A DNA stretch of 64,000 nt from Stappia sp. (GTDB lineage Bacteria > Pseudomonadota > Alphaproteobacteria > Rhizobiales > Stappiaceae): assembly GCA_002722295.1 (NCBI GenBank), contig PBLF01000028.1:124001-188000 (forward strand), in the 5' to 3' direction. This document shows, one piece after another, positions 35,878 through 45,020 of the stretch. The position numbers were made by a program, and so were the translations under genes. A model generated the notes under the pieces. That model was not told the DNA's origin and ran no database searches. It saw only the letters and a program-made list of their open reading frames with translations. The stretch's first letter is position 1; each line of letters begins with the position of its first letter.

Positions 35878-35902
35878 AAGCCGCGGCCTTGCCGCGGCTT
35901 TT
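35878..35902. terminator. Intrinsic terminator
   Basis: AAGCCGCGG, a 5-base loop and CCGCGGCTT, followed by TT on the plus strand. It ends the DUF465 transcript and may serve the convergent EF-hand gene. Confidence 0.75.
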
Positions 35903-35929
35903 GTGGTTTCAGGGGCCAGGTGCCACGCT

Positions 35930-36391
35930 TCAGAAGCGGAACGCGCGCCACTCGACGCCGGCGAGACTGCCGTCGCCGTTGCCGTCGGCGGCGCCGAAAC
36001 GAACCCTGGCGCCCTCCAGGAATTCATCGAGGCTCAGCATGCCGTCGCCGTCGGTGTCCATGGGTGCGAAGCGGGCGGCCTTCTCCTCCTGACGACGCGC
36101 CTGCATCGCAGGATTGTTGCCCTGTTGCGGGCCCATGCGCACGCTCATGTACTCGTCCATGGTCAGCTTGCCGTCGCCGTCCGCATCCATTGCATGGAAG
36201 ACGTCCTCCGCGTGGCGCAGCACCTCCTCGAGCGAGACCGAGCCGTTGCCGTCCGCGTCCATCGCCTCCATGCGCGCGGCCATGCCGCCGCCACCCATTC
36301 CCTGACCCATTCCCTGCTGTGCCATAACCGGTCCGCTGGCGAGTGCGCCGGCAAGCGTGAGGAGGGCGAGCGTTGCGTGAAGACGAGTCAT
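35930..36391 (-). CDS. Exported EF-hand calcium-binding protein
   Basis: A 153-residue protein with a signal peptide (ending near ASGPVMAQ) and a Gly/Met-rich spacer. Four EF-hand type loops follow: DADGNGSVSLEE, DADGDGKLTMDE, DTDGDGMLSLDE and DGNGDGSLAGVE. The first three have all acidic ligand positions; the last lacks the first Asp of a canonical loop in register and may be degenerate. It probably binds calcium in the periplasm or outside. Target unknown. The ATG at 36391 begins the signal peptide. Confidence 0.87.
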   Translation of the reverse strand: MTRLHATLALLTLAGALASGPVMAQQGMGQGMGGGGMAARMEAMDADGNGSVSLEEVLRHAEDVFHAMDADGDGKLTMDEYMSVRMGPQQGNNPAMQARRQEEKAARFAPMDTDGDGMLSLDEFLEGARVRFGAADGNGDGSLAGVEWRAFRF

Positions 36392-36479
36392 GAGTCGCTC
36401 CTTCTGCCCCGTCGGGGCCGTGTCGGGCCATGTGGGCCCGTTGAGGATGCAAGTTTCGAACATTGGAATATTACTACGA

Positions 36480-36511
36480 CGACGGGGTGCCGGTGGCGCG
36501 GCACCCCGTCG
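36480..36511 (-). terminator. Hairpin after the acyl-CoA synthetase gene
   Basis: A perfect 13-bp inverted repeat (CGACGGGGTGCCG and its complement) with a 6-base loop, 29 bases past the stop codon. No T run follows. Confidence 0.6.
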
Positions 36512-36540
36512 CAGGCGTGGCGGTTTCGCGAGGGCCGGGG

Positions 36541-38178
36541 TCAGGCCGACCTGGCCATCTCGCGCAGCACGAACTTCTGGATCTTGCCGGTCGAGGTCTT
36601 GGGCAGTTCGGTGAAGACCACGTGACGCGGCACCTTGTAGCCGGCCAGATGCTCCTTGCAGAAGGCGATGAGCGCTTCCGCCGTGAGGCTCGATCCCGCG
36701 CGCAGTTCGACGAAGGCGCAAGGGGTCTCGCCCCATTTCTCGTCCGGGCGTGCGACGACGGCCGCCGCCATCACGTCCGGGTGGCGGAACAGGGCGTCCT
36801 CGACCTCGATGGAGGAGATGTTCTCGCCGCCGGAGATGATGATGTCCTTTGAGCGGTCCTTGAGCTGGATGTAGCCGTCAGGATGGAGAACGCCGAGATC
36901 GCCGGAATGGAACCAGCCGCCGGCGAAGGCCTCGTCCGTTGCCTCCGGGTTCTTCAGATAGCCCTTCATGACGACGTTGCCGCGGAACATGACCTCGCCG
37001 AGCGTCGTGCCGTCGGCGGGCACCGGCTCCATGGTCACCGGGTCCATGACCGACAGGCCCTCCAGCGCTACGTAACGCACGCCCTGGCGTGCCTTGAGGG
37101 CGGCCTGGCGCTCCGCGGGCAGGTCGTTCCAGTCGTCCTTCCACTCGTTGACGACGGCGGGTCCGTAAACCTCGGTCAGGCCGTAGAGGTGGGTCACGTT
37201 GAAGCCGGCCTCGCGCATGGCCGCCAGAACCGATTCGGGCGGCGGCGCGGCGGCGGTCATGAACTCCACGCCCCGGCCCTTAAGGTCGCGCTTGTCGGCG
37301 TCGGGAGCGTTGAGCAGCGTCGACATGACGATGGGCGCGCCGCACAGGTGGGTGACGCCCTCGTCGGCGATCAGGTCCCAGATCGGCTTGGCGCGCACCC
37401 AGCGCAGGCAGACATGCGTGCCCGCGACCACCGAGATCGACCAGGGGAAGCACCAGCCGTTGCAGTGGAACATGGGCAGCGTCCACAGGTAGACCGGATG
37501 GCGGCCCATGGCGGCGGTCAGGATGTTGGCCTCGGCCAGCAGGTAGGCGCCGCGATGATGATAGACGACGCCCTTGGGATTGCCGGTGGTGCCGGAGGTG
37601 TAGTTGAGCGCGATCGCGTCCCACTCGTCGGCGGGCAGGCTCCAGTCGAAATTCTCGTCGCCGGACTGGAGGAACGCCTCGTAGTCCTCCCGTCCCAGCC
37701 GCTCGCCGGTCTGGGGGAACTCGGGGTCGTCGTAGTCGATGACCAGCGGCTGCACGCTTGCAAGTTCCAGCGCCTCCTTCATCACCGGGGCGAACTCGCG
37801 ATCCGTGATGACGACCTTGGCCTCGGCGTGATCGAGCTGGAAGGCGAGCACGGCGGCATCGAGGCGCGTGTTGAGCGAATGCAGCACGGCGCCGGTCATG
37901 GGCACGCCGTAGTGGGCCTCGAGCATGGGCGGCGTGTTCGACAGCATCACCGTGACGGTATCGTTCTTGCCGACACCCGCGCGTGACAGGGCCGAGGCGA
38001 GCTTGCGCGCCCTGGCGTAGAAATCGCGGTAGCTGGTGCGGCTCGCGCCGTGCACGATCGCGGTGCGGTCCGGGAAGACGGCCGCAGCGCGGGCGAGAAA
38101 GCTCAGGGGCGAGAGCTGCGTGTGGTTCGCGGCGCATTTGCCGAGATCACGCTCGTAAGGGCTGGATGTCACGGGCAT
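36541..38178 (-). CDS. AMP-forming acyl-CoA synthetase, DmdB-like
   Basis: A 545-residue adenylating enzyme. NYTSGTTGNPKGVVYHH is the AMP-binding P-loop, HLYGLTEVYGP the A5 motif, GWFHSGDLGVLHPDGYI and DRSKDIIISGGENISS the hinge, and PKTSTGKIQKFVLR the catalytic lysine. The size and WSISVVAGTHVCLRW-type segments match the medium-chain/3-methylmercaptopropionyl-CoA ligase (DmdB) branch, which includes DMSP-degradation enzymes. The ATG at 38178 has GAGGAAACAGG before it. A TauE/SafE permease gene follows upstream on the same strand and PrpE is divergent. Confidence 0.85.
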   Translation of the reverse strand: MPVTSSPYERDLGKCAANHTQLSPLSFLARAAAVFPDRTAIVHGASRTSYRDFYARARKLASALSRAGVGKNDTVTVMLSNTPPMLEAHYGVPMTGAVLHSLNTRLDAAVLAFQLDHAEAKVVITDREFAPVMKEALELASVQPLVIDYDDPEFPQTGERLGREDYEAFLQSGDENFDWSLPADEWDAIALNYTSGTTGNPKGVVYHHRGAYLLAEANILTAAMGRHPVYLWTLPMFHCNGWCFPWSISVVAGTHVCLRWVRAKPIWDLIADEGVTHLCGAPIVMSTLLNAPDADKRDLKGRGVEFMTAAAPPPESVLAAMREAGFNVTHLYGLTEVYGPAVVNEWKDDWNDLPAERQAALKARQGVRYVALEGLSVMDPVTMEPVPADGTTLGEVMFRGNVVMKGYLKNPEATDEAFAGGWFHSGDLGVLHPDGYIQLKDRSKDIIISGGENISSIEVEDALFRHPDVMAAAVVARPDEKWGETPCAFVELRAGSSLTAEALIAFCKEHLAGYKVPRHVVFTELPKTSTGKIQKFVLREMARSA

Positions 38179-38279
38179 TCCTGTTTCCTCGCTGCCGGCG
38201 GATCTCGTGCCGCCGATCCTGTGCACATGAAACCGAAAACGCCGTTCCCCTTCAAGCGGATCCCGCGATCCGTCCGGCA

Positions 38280-39044
38280 TCAGCCCAGGACCCCGACGAT
38301 CCCGTCGTAGAGGAGCTTGGCGCCGATGATGCCGACGGCGGCATATGTCAGCCTGTAGAACAGGCTCGGGTCGATCCGCCTGACCAGCCAGACGCCGCCA
38401 AGGGTCGCCAGCGGGGCAAGCGGCAGCAGGACGGCGGAGGTCGCCAGATTCTCCGCGTCGAACTGGCCGAGCGCCGCATAGGGAACGAGCTTGATCGCGT
38501 TCATCGTCGTGAAGAAGATGACCGTCGTGCCGGCCAGATGCACCGGGTGCAGCCTGAGCGGCAGCATGTAGATCTGGTAGGGCGGCCCGCCGGCGTGGCT
38601 GACGAAGCTGGTGAAGCCGGACAGGAAGCCCCAGAAGCGCCCGATCCAGGGCCGGTGCGGGCGCGGCTCGCCGTCGCGGGCACGGCCGACGAAGGAGTTC
38701 AGCGCGAAAAGCATGGCCACGAGCCCGACGAGAATCCGCACATGGGCGTCGCTGACGATGGCGGCCGTGAAATAGCCGAGGGTGATGCCGACGATCGCGC
38801 CGGGGAGCAGGATCGCGAGGCTGCGCCGGTCGAAGTTGCCCCGATAGGCGAAGACGCCCGACCAGTCCATCACGACGAGAATCGGCAGCATGATCCCGGC
38901 CGCCTGCACCGGCGGGATCGTCAGGCTCATGAGGGGAACGCCGAGCATCGACAGCGGTCCGCCGAAGCCGCCCTTGGCAAGGCCGACGAGAAGCACCGCC
39001 GGAATGGCGAACATGTAGAAATGGGGATCCGAGATGGGGTGCAA
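38280..39044 (-). CDS. TauE/SafE-family anion permease
   Basis: A 254-residue membrane protein with about eight helices in two repeats. VGLAKGGFGGPLSMLGVPLM in the first half and FLSGFTSFVSHAGGPPYQIY in the second are the paired signature segments. The family exports sulfite or sulfoacetate and takes up other organic anions. The reading frame begins at a TTG (39044) without a clear ribosome site; the ATG ten codons later would also keep the first helix. It is 101 bases from the acyl-CoA synthetase on the same strand. Confidence 0.85.
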   Translation of the reverse strand: MHPISDPHFYMFAIPAVLLVGLAKGGFGGPLSMLGVPLMSLTIPPVQAAGIMLPILVVMDWSGVFAYRGNFDRRSLAILLPGAIVGITLGYFTAAIVSDAHVRILVGLVAMLFALNSFVGRARDGEPRPHRPWIGRFWGFLSGFTSFVSHAGGPPYQIYMLPLRLHPVHLAGTTVIFFTTMNAIKLVPYAALGQFDAENLATSAVLLPLAPLATLGGVWLVRRIDPSLFYRLTYAAVGIIGAKLLYDGIVGVLG

Positions 39045-39308
39045 GGGAAAGCCGGGGGTGAGGGGAAGTCATCATCTGGGCGCTTGTCGCCCGATGGCGG
39101 GCCAGCGCCCGCAAGCGAGTTGTGACAGGCGCGGCGGCGCATGTCTACGCAAACACCCCATTCGCCGAATGTCTTAAGCCGCGTCTCTTGCCTTTCACCG
39201 CCTTGAGGCGGCAGATACGCTCGACAGGAGCGACGGGCCGGCAAGCGGTCCGTGGCCGGGAGGGGAGGCCCGGCCGTCCGGCAAGCGAACGACGGGAGGA
39301 AGCAAGCG

Positions 39309-41222
39309 ATGGCGAGCCGCTATCACGAGGTCTACGAGGCATGGCAGCGCGATCCGGAAGGGTTCTGGGCCGCGGCGGCGGCCGAGATCGACTGGATCAA
39401 GCCCTTCGACAAGGTGTTCGACCCCGAGCTTGGCGGGTTCGGCCAGTGGTTCGCGGGCGCGGAGTGCAACACCTGCTACAACTGTCTCGACCGGCATGTG
39501 GAGCGTGGACGTCCGGGGCAGCCGGCGATCATCTACGACAGCCCGATCACCGGCGCGAAGGCCGTCTACACCTATGAGGAGACGCTCGAGCGCGTGAACG
39601 CGATGGCTGCGGTCCTGGCCGACAACGGCATCGTGAAGGGCGACCGCGTCATCATCTACATGCCGATGATCCCCGAAGCGGTGATGGCGATGCTCGCCTG
39701 CGCCCGCCTGGGCGCGGTGCACTCGGTCGTGTTCGGAGGCTTCGCCGCCAACGAACTCTCGACGCGGATCGACGACGCGACGCCCAAGGCGGTGATCGCC
39801 GCCTCCTGCGGCATCGAGCCGGGCCGGATCATTGCCTACAAGCCGTTGCTCGACGAGGCGATCCGCCTGTCCGACCACAAGCCGGAGGCATGCTTCGTGC
39901 TTCAGCGCGAGCAGGCGCTGGCCGACCTCGAGGCGGGACGCGACCATGACCTGGGCGCGCTGATGGATGCGGCGATGACGGCCGGGCGCGAGGTTGCCTG
40001 CGTGCCGGTCAAGGCCACCGACCCGCTTTACATCCTTTATACGTCCGGAACGACCGGGCAGCCCAAGGGCGTGGTGCGCGACAACGGCGGGCACATGGTC
40101 GCGCTCAAGTGGAGCATGTCCAATCACTACGGCATCGAGCCGGGGGAGGTGTTCTGGGCCGCCTCCGACGTCGGCTGGGTGGTGGGCCATTCCTACATCG
40201 TCTATGCGCCGCTTCTGCACGGGGCGACCACCGTCGTCTTCGAGGGCAAGCCGGTGGGCACGCCCGACGCCGGCGTGTTCTGGCGGGTGATCGCGGAACA
40301 CAACGTGGCCGCGCTTTTCACCGCGCCGACGGCCTTTCGCGCGATCAAGAAGGAAGACCCGCAGGGCAAGCTGCTGGCGGAATACGACCTGTCGTCCTTC
40401 CGCACGCTGTTCCTGGCCGGAGAGCGTGCCGATCCCGACACTCTGCAATGGGCGGAGGACCAGCTCGGCGTGCCCGTGGTCGACCACTGGTGGCAGACCG
40501 AGACGGGCTGGGCGATCGTCGGCAATCCGGTGGGGCTCGGCCTGCTGCCGATCAAGCACGGCTCGCCGACGGTGCCGATGCCGGGATACGACGTCAGGAT
40601 CCTCGACGATGCCGGACATCCGCTGCCGGCGGGAACCCTGGGCAACGTGGTGGTGAAGCTGCCGCTGCCGCCGGGCTGCCTGCCGACGCTCTGGCATGCG
40701 CCGGAGCGCTTTCACGCCAGCTATCTGGCCGAGTTCCCGGGCTACTACAAGACGGCGGACGCGGGCATCATGGACGAGGACGGCTACCTGTTCATCATGG
40801 CGCGCACCGACGACATCATCAACGTCGCCGGCCACAGGCTGTCCACGGGCGCCATGGAGGAGGTGCTGGCCAGTCATCCGGACGTGGCGGAATGCGCGGT
40901 CGTCGGCATCACCGACACGCTGAAGGGGCAGGCGCCCTGCGGCTTCGTGGTGCTCAAGGCCGGCGTGAACCGTCCGCACGAGGAGATCGAGGCGGAACTT
41001 GTGCGCCTGGTGCGCGAGCGCATCGGCCCGGTCGCGGCGTTCAAGCTGGCGCTCACCGTGGAGCGGTTGCCCAAGACGCGCTCGGGCAAGATCCTGCGCG
41101 CCACCATGCGCCAGATCGCCGACGGGACCGAGGTGCGCATGCCCGCGACCATCGACGACCCGGCCATCCTCGATGAAATCGAGGAGGCGCTGCGCGAGCG
41201 CGGCATCGTCACGGGCGGCTGA
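39309..41222 (+). CDS. prpE: Propionyl-CoA synthetase
   Basis: The 637-residue enzyme activates propionate with ATP and CoA. YHEVYEAWQRDPEGFWAAAA at the start is typical of PrpE/acetyl-CoA synthetase. YILYTSGTTGQPKGVVRDNG is the adenylation loop; HWWQTETGWAI the substrate-pocket motif; FIMARTDDIINVAGHRLSTG the hinge and PKTRSGKILRATMR the catalytic lysine, which is usually acetylation-controlled. GGGAGGAAGC precedes the ATG at 39309. The following SDR may share the transcript, 155 bases on. Confidence 0.93.
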   Translation: MASRYHEVYEAWQRDPEGFWAAAAAEIDWIKPFDKVFDPELGGFGQWFAGAECNTCYNCLDRHVERGRPGQPAIIYDSPITGAKAVYTYEETLERVNAMAAVLADNGIVKGDRVIIYMPMIPEAVMAMLACARLGAVHSVVFGGFAANELSTRIDDATPKAVIAASCGIEPGRIIAYKPLLDEAIRLSDHKPEACFVLQREQALADLEAGRDHDLGALMDAAMTAGREVACVPVKATDPLYILYTSGTTGQPKGVVRDNGGHMVALKWSMSNHYGIEPGEVFWAASDVGWVVGHSYIVYAPLLHGATTVVFEGKPVGTPDAGVFWRVIAEHNVAALFTAPTAFRAIKKEDPQGKLLAEYDLSSFRTLFLAGERADPDTLQWAEDQLGVPVVDHWWQTETGWAIVGNPVGLGLLPIKHGSPTVPMPGYDVRILDDAGHPLPAGTLGNVVVKLPLPPGCLPTLWHAPERFHASYLAEFPGYYKTADAGIMDEDGYLFIMARTDDIINVAGHRLSTGAMEEVLASHPDVAECAVVGITDTLKGQAPCGFVVLKAGVNRPHEEIEAELVRLVRERIGPVAAFKLALTVERLPKTRSGKILRATMRQIADGTEVRMPATIDDPAILDEIEEALRERGIVTGG

Positions 41223-41377
41223 GCGGGGCGGCCCGGCAGCCATCGACAGGGGCGGCGTCTCGCCCTATGGTCGCGGGCATCGGCCGGTTGTCCTCGGGCA
41301 CCGGCCGGACCCGTTTCAGGTACGCCCCGTCGCGGGCTGCCCGTCATGTCAAACGCTCTACACGCACGAGGATCCCA

Positions 41378-42169
41378 GTGTCCCTGGAAAACAAGGTAGC
41401 CATCGTCACCGGCGCGGCCGGCGGCATCGGTCTTGCCATTGCACGCCGGTTCGTCGCCGATGGCGCGAAGGTCGTCATCGCCGACGTGGACGATCAGCGG
41501 GGCGAGGCCGCGGAAGCCGAGCTGAAGGCGCAGGGCGAGGCCCATTACGTTCATTGCAACGTCGCCGAGAAGCTCGACGTGCGCAATCTCGTCGCCGCGA
41601 CGCTCGACACCTTCGGTGACATCGACATCCTCGTGAACAACGCGGGCGTCGTGGTCGGCGGTGAACTGCTCGATCTCGACGAGGCGGACTTCGACCGTGT
41701 GCTCGGCGTCAACCTGAATGGCGCCTTCCTGTGCACCCAGGCGGTCGGCCGGCACATGGTCGACAAGGTGAAGGAAGGCGGCAAGCCCGGAGTCATCATC
41801 AACATGTCTTCGGTGAACGCGGTCTTCGCGATCCCCAACCAGGTGCCCTATTCGGTGTCCAAGGGCGGGCTGAACCAGCTCACCAAGGTGTCGGCGCTGT
41901 CGCTGGCGCCGCACGGCATCCGGGTCAATGCCATCGGGCCGGGCTCGATCATGACCGACATGCTGGCCTCGGTGAACTCGGACAAGGCGGCGCGGGATCG
42001 CGTCCTGTCGCGCACGCCGCTCGGGCGCGTCGGAGACCCGTCCGAGATCGCCGGCGTCGCGGCCTTCCTGGCCTCGGACGACGCAAGCTACGTCACCGGC
42101 CAGACGATCTATGCCGATGGCGGGCGCCTGCCGCTCAACTACACGGTGCCGGTTCCGGACGAGGACTGA
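41378..42169 (+). CDS. Short-chain dehydrogenase/reductase
   Basis: A 263-residue NAD(P)-dependent oxidoreductase. TGAAGGIG is the cofactor loop, VIADVDD the acidic end of strand 2 favouring NAD, NNAG the structural motif, Ser in INMSSVNAV and YSVSK the catalytic residues, and DGGRLPLNYTVPVP the C-terminus. I chose the GTG at 41378 because GAGGATCCCA precedes it and MSLENKVAIVTG is the usual SDR beginning. The substrate is unknown; glucose dehydrogenase-like and 3-oxoacyl-ACP-reductase-like annotations are both common. Confidence 0.9.
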   Translation: MSLENKVAIVTGAAGGIGLAIARRFVADGAKVVIADVDDQRGEAAEAELKAQGEAHYVHCNVAEKLDVRNLVAATLDTFGDIDILVNNAGVVVGGELLDLDEADFDRVLGVNLNGAFLCTQAVGRHMVDKVKEGGKPGVIINMSSVNAVFAIPNQVPYSVSKGGLNQLTKVSALSLAPHGIRVNAIGPGSIMTDMLASVNSDKAARDRVLSRTPLGRVGDPSEIAGVAAFLASDDASYVTGQTIYADGGRLPLNYTVPVPDED

Positions 42170-42197
42170 TCGCGCCTCGCGAACCCGTTTCGAGACA

Positions 42198-42240
42198 GAC
42201 AGAAAGGGCCGGGCGATCGGATCGCCCGGCCCTTTCTGTC
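42198..42240. terminator. Perfect 21-bp inverted repeat, bidirectional terminator
   Basis: The arms at 42198-42218 and 42220-42240 are exact complements separated by one base. The core GGGCCGGGCGATC is GC-rich and the outer bases give TTTCTGTC on both strands. It sits between convergent SDR and ABC transporter genes. Confidence 0.8.
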
Positions 42241-42263
42241 ATGATGGTTCAGCGTCGTCCGGC

Positions 42264-44093
42264 TCAGCCGGCGACGGAGCTTTCCCCGCGCGCGGCGTCG
42301 AAGGCCTGTGCGCCGCTCTGGAACTGCAGCCTTGCAAGCTTGGCGTAGAGGCCGCCGGCGGCGACAAGGTCTTCGTGCCGTCCGGTCTCGACGATACGCC
42401 CCTCGTCCATGACCACGATGCGGTCGGACTTGAGGACGGTGGCCAGGCGATGTGCGATCACAAGCGTGGTGCGGCCCTGCATGAGGCGTTCCAGCGCCTC
42501 CTGGACCAGCGTCTCGCTCTCCGCGTCGAGGGCGCTCGTCGCCTCGTCGAGAAGCAGCACCGGCGCGTCCTTGAGGATGGCGCGGGCAATGGCGATGCGC
42601 TGGCGCTGGCCGCCTGAAAGCGTCACGCCGCGTTCGCCGACGAGCGTGTCGTAGCCGTTCTCCAGCCTGGTGATGAAACCGTCGGCGGAGGCCAGGCGGG
42701 CCGCGTCCTCGATCTCGGCGCGGGCGGCGTCCGGCCGGCCGAAGGCGATGTTCTCGGCGATCGTCGTGCCGAAGATCACCGTGTCCTGCGGCACGAGGGC
42801 GATCTGGCGGCGCAGGGCACGCGGATCGCAGGCGCGCAGGTCCGTTCCGTCGAGGCGGATCGTTCCCGAGGTCGGGTCGTAGAAGCGCATCAGCAGGTGG
42901 AAGAGCGTCGACTTGCCCGCGCCCGAGGGACCGACGACGGCCACCGTCTCGCCGGGCGCGATGTCGAGATCGATGCCGTTGAGAACCGGAAGGCCGGCCC
43001 CCTCGCCATAGGCGAAGGCGACCTGCTCGAAGGCGACGGCGCCGGTTGCGCGGTCCGGCAGGGCGACCGGATGTTCGGGGGCGGAGATCGCAGGCTTGAC
43101 GCGCAGCAGCTCGGACAGGCGCTCGGCCGCGCCGGCGGCGAGCGAAATCTCGCCCCACACCTGGCTGAGCTCGCCGAGCGCGCCGGCCGCGAAGATCGAA
43201 TAGAGCAGGAACTGACCCAGCGCGCCGGCACTCATGCGGCCGTTGAAGACGTCGCTTGCGCCCACCCAAAGCACCGCCACAACGCTGGTGGCGATCACGA
43301 AGATTGCGAAAGCGGTGAGAAAGGCGCGCGCGAGAATCGCCTTGCGCGCGGCCAGGAAGGCCTCCTCCACGGAGCCGGCGAAGCGGCGGCCAGAATGCTC
43401 CTCGTTGGTGAAGGCCTGGAGCGTGCGCACGGCGCCGACGGTCTCGGTCGCATAGGCGGATGCCTCGGCGAGCGTGTCCTGTGCATGGCGCGAGCGGCGG
43501 CGCACGGAGCGGCCGAAGCCGATCAGCGGCAGCACGATCACCGGGATCGCCGCCAGCACGAACATGGACAGGCGCGGGCTCGACACGACCATCATGGCGG
43601 TGGCGCCGAGGAACATCACCAGGTTGCGCATGGCGATGGAGGCGCTGGCGCCGACGGCGGCCTTGATCTGCGTGGCGTCGGCGGTCAGGCGCGACAGGAT
43701 CTCGCCGGACTTGGCGCTGTCGAAATAGCCCGGCGACAGGGTGACCACATGGGAGAAGACGTCGGAGCGCACGTCCGCGACGATGCGCTCGCCAAGCGTC
43801 GTGACCAAGTAGTAGCGCAGGGCCGAAAACACCGCGAGGCCGCCGGCCACGGCGACAAGGACGGTGAAGTAGTTGTTGACCAGCGACGGGTCGTCCGCGC
43901 CGAAACCGAAATCGATCATGCGGCGGATCGCGATCGGCAGCACGAGCGTCATGGCGGACGCGCCGACCAGGGCGAGCAGGGCAAGGGCCACCCGCATCCG
44001 GTAGCGCTTCAGATAGGGCAGGAACGCACCGAGGGGGCGAATGTCCCGGCGTCCGGGGCGGTCGGGGGCGGAGGAGGAGCCGTATCGGGACAC
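42264..44093 (-). CDS. ABC exporter, fused membrane and ATPase domains
   Basis: A 609-residue half-transporter of the ABCB/MsbA type. Six helices lie in about residues 25-320 (FLPYLKRYRMRVALALLAL is the first). The ATPase has Walker A GPSGAGKST, the Q loop in LVPQDTVIFGTTI, signature LSGGQRQR, Walker B VLLLDEATSALD and switch IAHRL. It probably works as a homodimer exporting a lipid or drug. The frame extends to 44258; I chose the GTG at 44093, with AGAAGAAGAGAC upstream, since sequence before it is not protein-like. Confidence 0.88.
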   Translation of the reverse strand: MSRYGSSSAPDRPGRRDIRPLGAFLPYLKRYRMRVALALLALVGASAMTLVLPIAIRRMIDFGFGADDPSLVNNYFTVLVAVAGGLAVFSALRYYLVTTLGERIVADVRSDVFSHVVTLSPGYFDSAKSGEILSRLTADATQIKAAVGASASIAMRNLVMFLGATAMMVVSSPRLSMFVLAAIPVIVLPLIGFGRSVRRRSRHAQDTLAEASAYATETVGAVRTLQAFTNEEHSGRRFAGSVEEAFLAARKAILARAFLTAFAIFVIATSVVAVLWVGASDVFNGRMSAGALGQFLLYSIFAAGALGELSQVWGEISLAAGAAERLSELLRVKPAISAPEHPVALPDRATGAVAFEQVAFAYGEGAGLPVLNGIDLDIAPGETVAVVGPSGAGKSTLFHLLMRFYDPTSGTIRLDGTDLRACDPRALRRQIALVPQDTVIFGTTIAENIAFGRPDAARAEIEDAARLASADGFITRLENGYDTLVGERGVTLSGGQRQRIAIARAILKDAPVLLLDEATSALDAESETLVQEALERLMQGRTTLVIAHRLATVLKSDRIVVMDEGRIVETGRHEDLVAAGGLYAKLARLQFQSGAQAFDAARGESSVAG

Positions 44094-44578
44094 GCGGATG
44101 TCTCTTCTTCTGTGTGCGCGGGTGTGGTTTCGTGCGGCTCCGCCCGAGTGGGGGAACGCGCCGGGGATCCGTGCGGAACCGGAACCAGGCGCGGACCTTA
44201 GCCGCTTGCCCGCGTCAGGCCAACCGCTGCGCGACGGCGCCCTTGCGCGAAGCGACAAATGGGCGCAAGAGCAGAGCGGAACCCGCAGCGCCGGGACCGT
44301 CGCGAGACCGGCTGCGGCCTTGTGTTCCGGGCGCGGATGGGCTATAGGCTCGCGCGCAAGGTTTCGGATCGTGTGCCGGTCAGGTGCGCGATCCGCTTTC
44401 GTTCATGCATCCGCAGACCGGTATCGCGCCTTCTTCATTGGCCGGGGGAGGCGGAACCCTGAGGATGCAGGGACGGGAACAGGACAAAACGGCATCGCGA
44501 AGCGCCGCGCCCCGCGCCGGCCTTCTCCGTCGACACGGACCCGTGCAGGCGGGATCGAGAACCACGGGAACGAAGAAG
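44094..44578. other. 485-base divergent region before rpmE
   Basis: It separates the ABC exporter (minus) from rpmE (plus). The rpmE promoter at 44319-44347 is the only clear signal. An open frame entering rpmE from 44384 is not protein-like and I do not accept it. Confidence 0.4.
44319..44347 (+). promoter_or_regulatory. Promoter of rpmE
   Basis: CTTGTG at 44319-44324, 17 bases, and CTATAG at 44342-44347 match the CTTGAC-N17-CTATAT consensus closely. The implied leader is about 225 nt, long enough for control of L31 synthesis, though no element is recognised. Confidence 0.55.
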
Positions 44579-44803
44579 ATGAAGAAAGACATTCACCCCG
44601 ACTACCACACCATCAAGGTGGTCATGACGGACGGCTCCGAGTTCACCACCCGTTCGACCTACGGGGCGGAGGGCGAGTCGCTCCAGCTCGACATCGACCC
44701 GCGCACCCATCCGGCGTGGACCGGTGGCGACCGTCAGCTGATGGATCGCGGCGGCCGCGTCTCGCGCTTCAAGAACAAGTACGCCGGCTTCCTGGGCAAC
44801 TGA
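44579..44803 (+). CDS. rpmE: 50S ribosomal protein L31, zinc-free type
   Basis: A 74-residue protein, [20 protein letters not shown] at the start, ending [10 protein letters not shown]. The cysteines that bind zinc in type A L31 are absent; HPAWTGG stands where the CxxCHPFYTG motif would be. This is the usual alphaproteobacterial form. L31 bridges the two ribosomal subunits. GGGAACGAAGAAG lies before the ATG and two strong hairpins follow the stop. Confidence 0.95.
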   Translation: MKKDIHPDYHTIKVVMTDGSEFTTRSTYGAEGESLQLDIDPRTHPAWTGGDRQLMDRGGRVSRFKNKYAGFLGN

Positions 44804-44807
44804 TCGG

Positions 44808-44830
44808 GAGCGTCCCGCTTCGGGACGCTC
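44808..44830 (+). terminator. Hairpin after rpmE
   Basis: GAGCGTCCCG-CTT-CGGGACGCTC, a 10-bp stem with a 3-base loop, four bases past the stop. No T run follows; the next hairpin at 44859 is the likelier terminator. Confidence 0.55.
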
Positions 44831-44858
44831 GGGACAGCCCGGACAGGCAGTACATGCA

Positions 44859-44891
44859 AAAGACCCCCGGTCCGATGGGCCGGGGGTCTTT
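44859..44891. terminator. Bidirectional intrinsic terminator after rpmE
   Basis: AAAGACCCCCGG and CCGGGGGTCTTT form a 12-bp stem with a 9-base loop, with T runs on both strands. Confidence 0.8.
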
Positions 44892-44954
44892 GCGTTCCTG
44901 TGCCCTTTCGCCACCGCGTTCACGCCCGGTGGGCGCATGTCGGGCGCATACAAG

Positions 44955-44990
44955 AACCCCGGCGCGGGACATCGGGTCCGGCCGGGGTTT
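44955..44990 (-). terminator. Hairpin after rcdA
   Basis: AACCCCGGC and GCCGGGGTT flank a long loop that can pair further (CGGGAC/GTCCG). It lies 31 bases beyond the rcdA stop on the minus strand. Confidence 0.55.
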
Positions 44991-45020
44991 CTGGATGGGG
45001 CAGTCCTTGTGCCGCGAGGC

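Noticed and set aside
44384..44578. N-terminal extension of rpmE by 65 codons
   Set aside because: The extension is not ribosomal-protein-like. The ATG at 44579 gives the standard L31 length and has purine-rich sequence before it.
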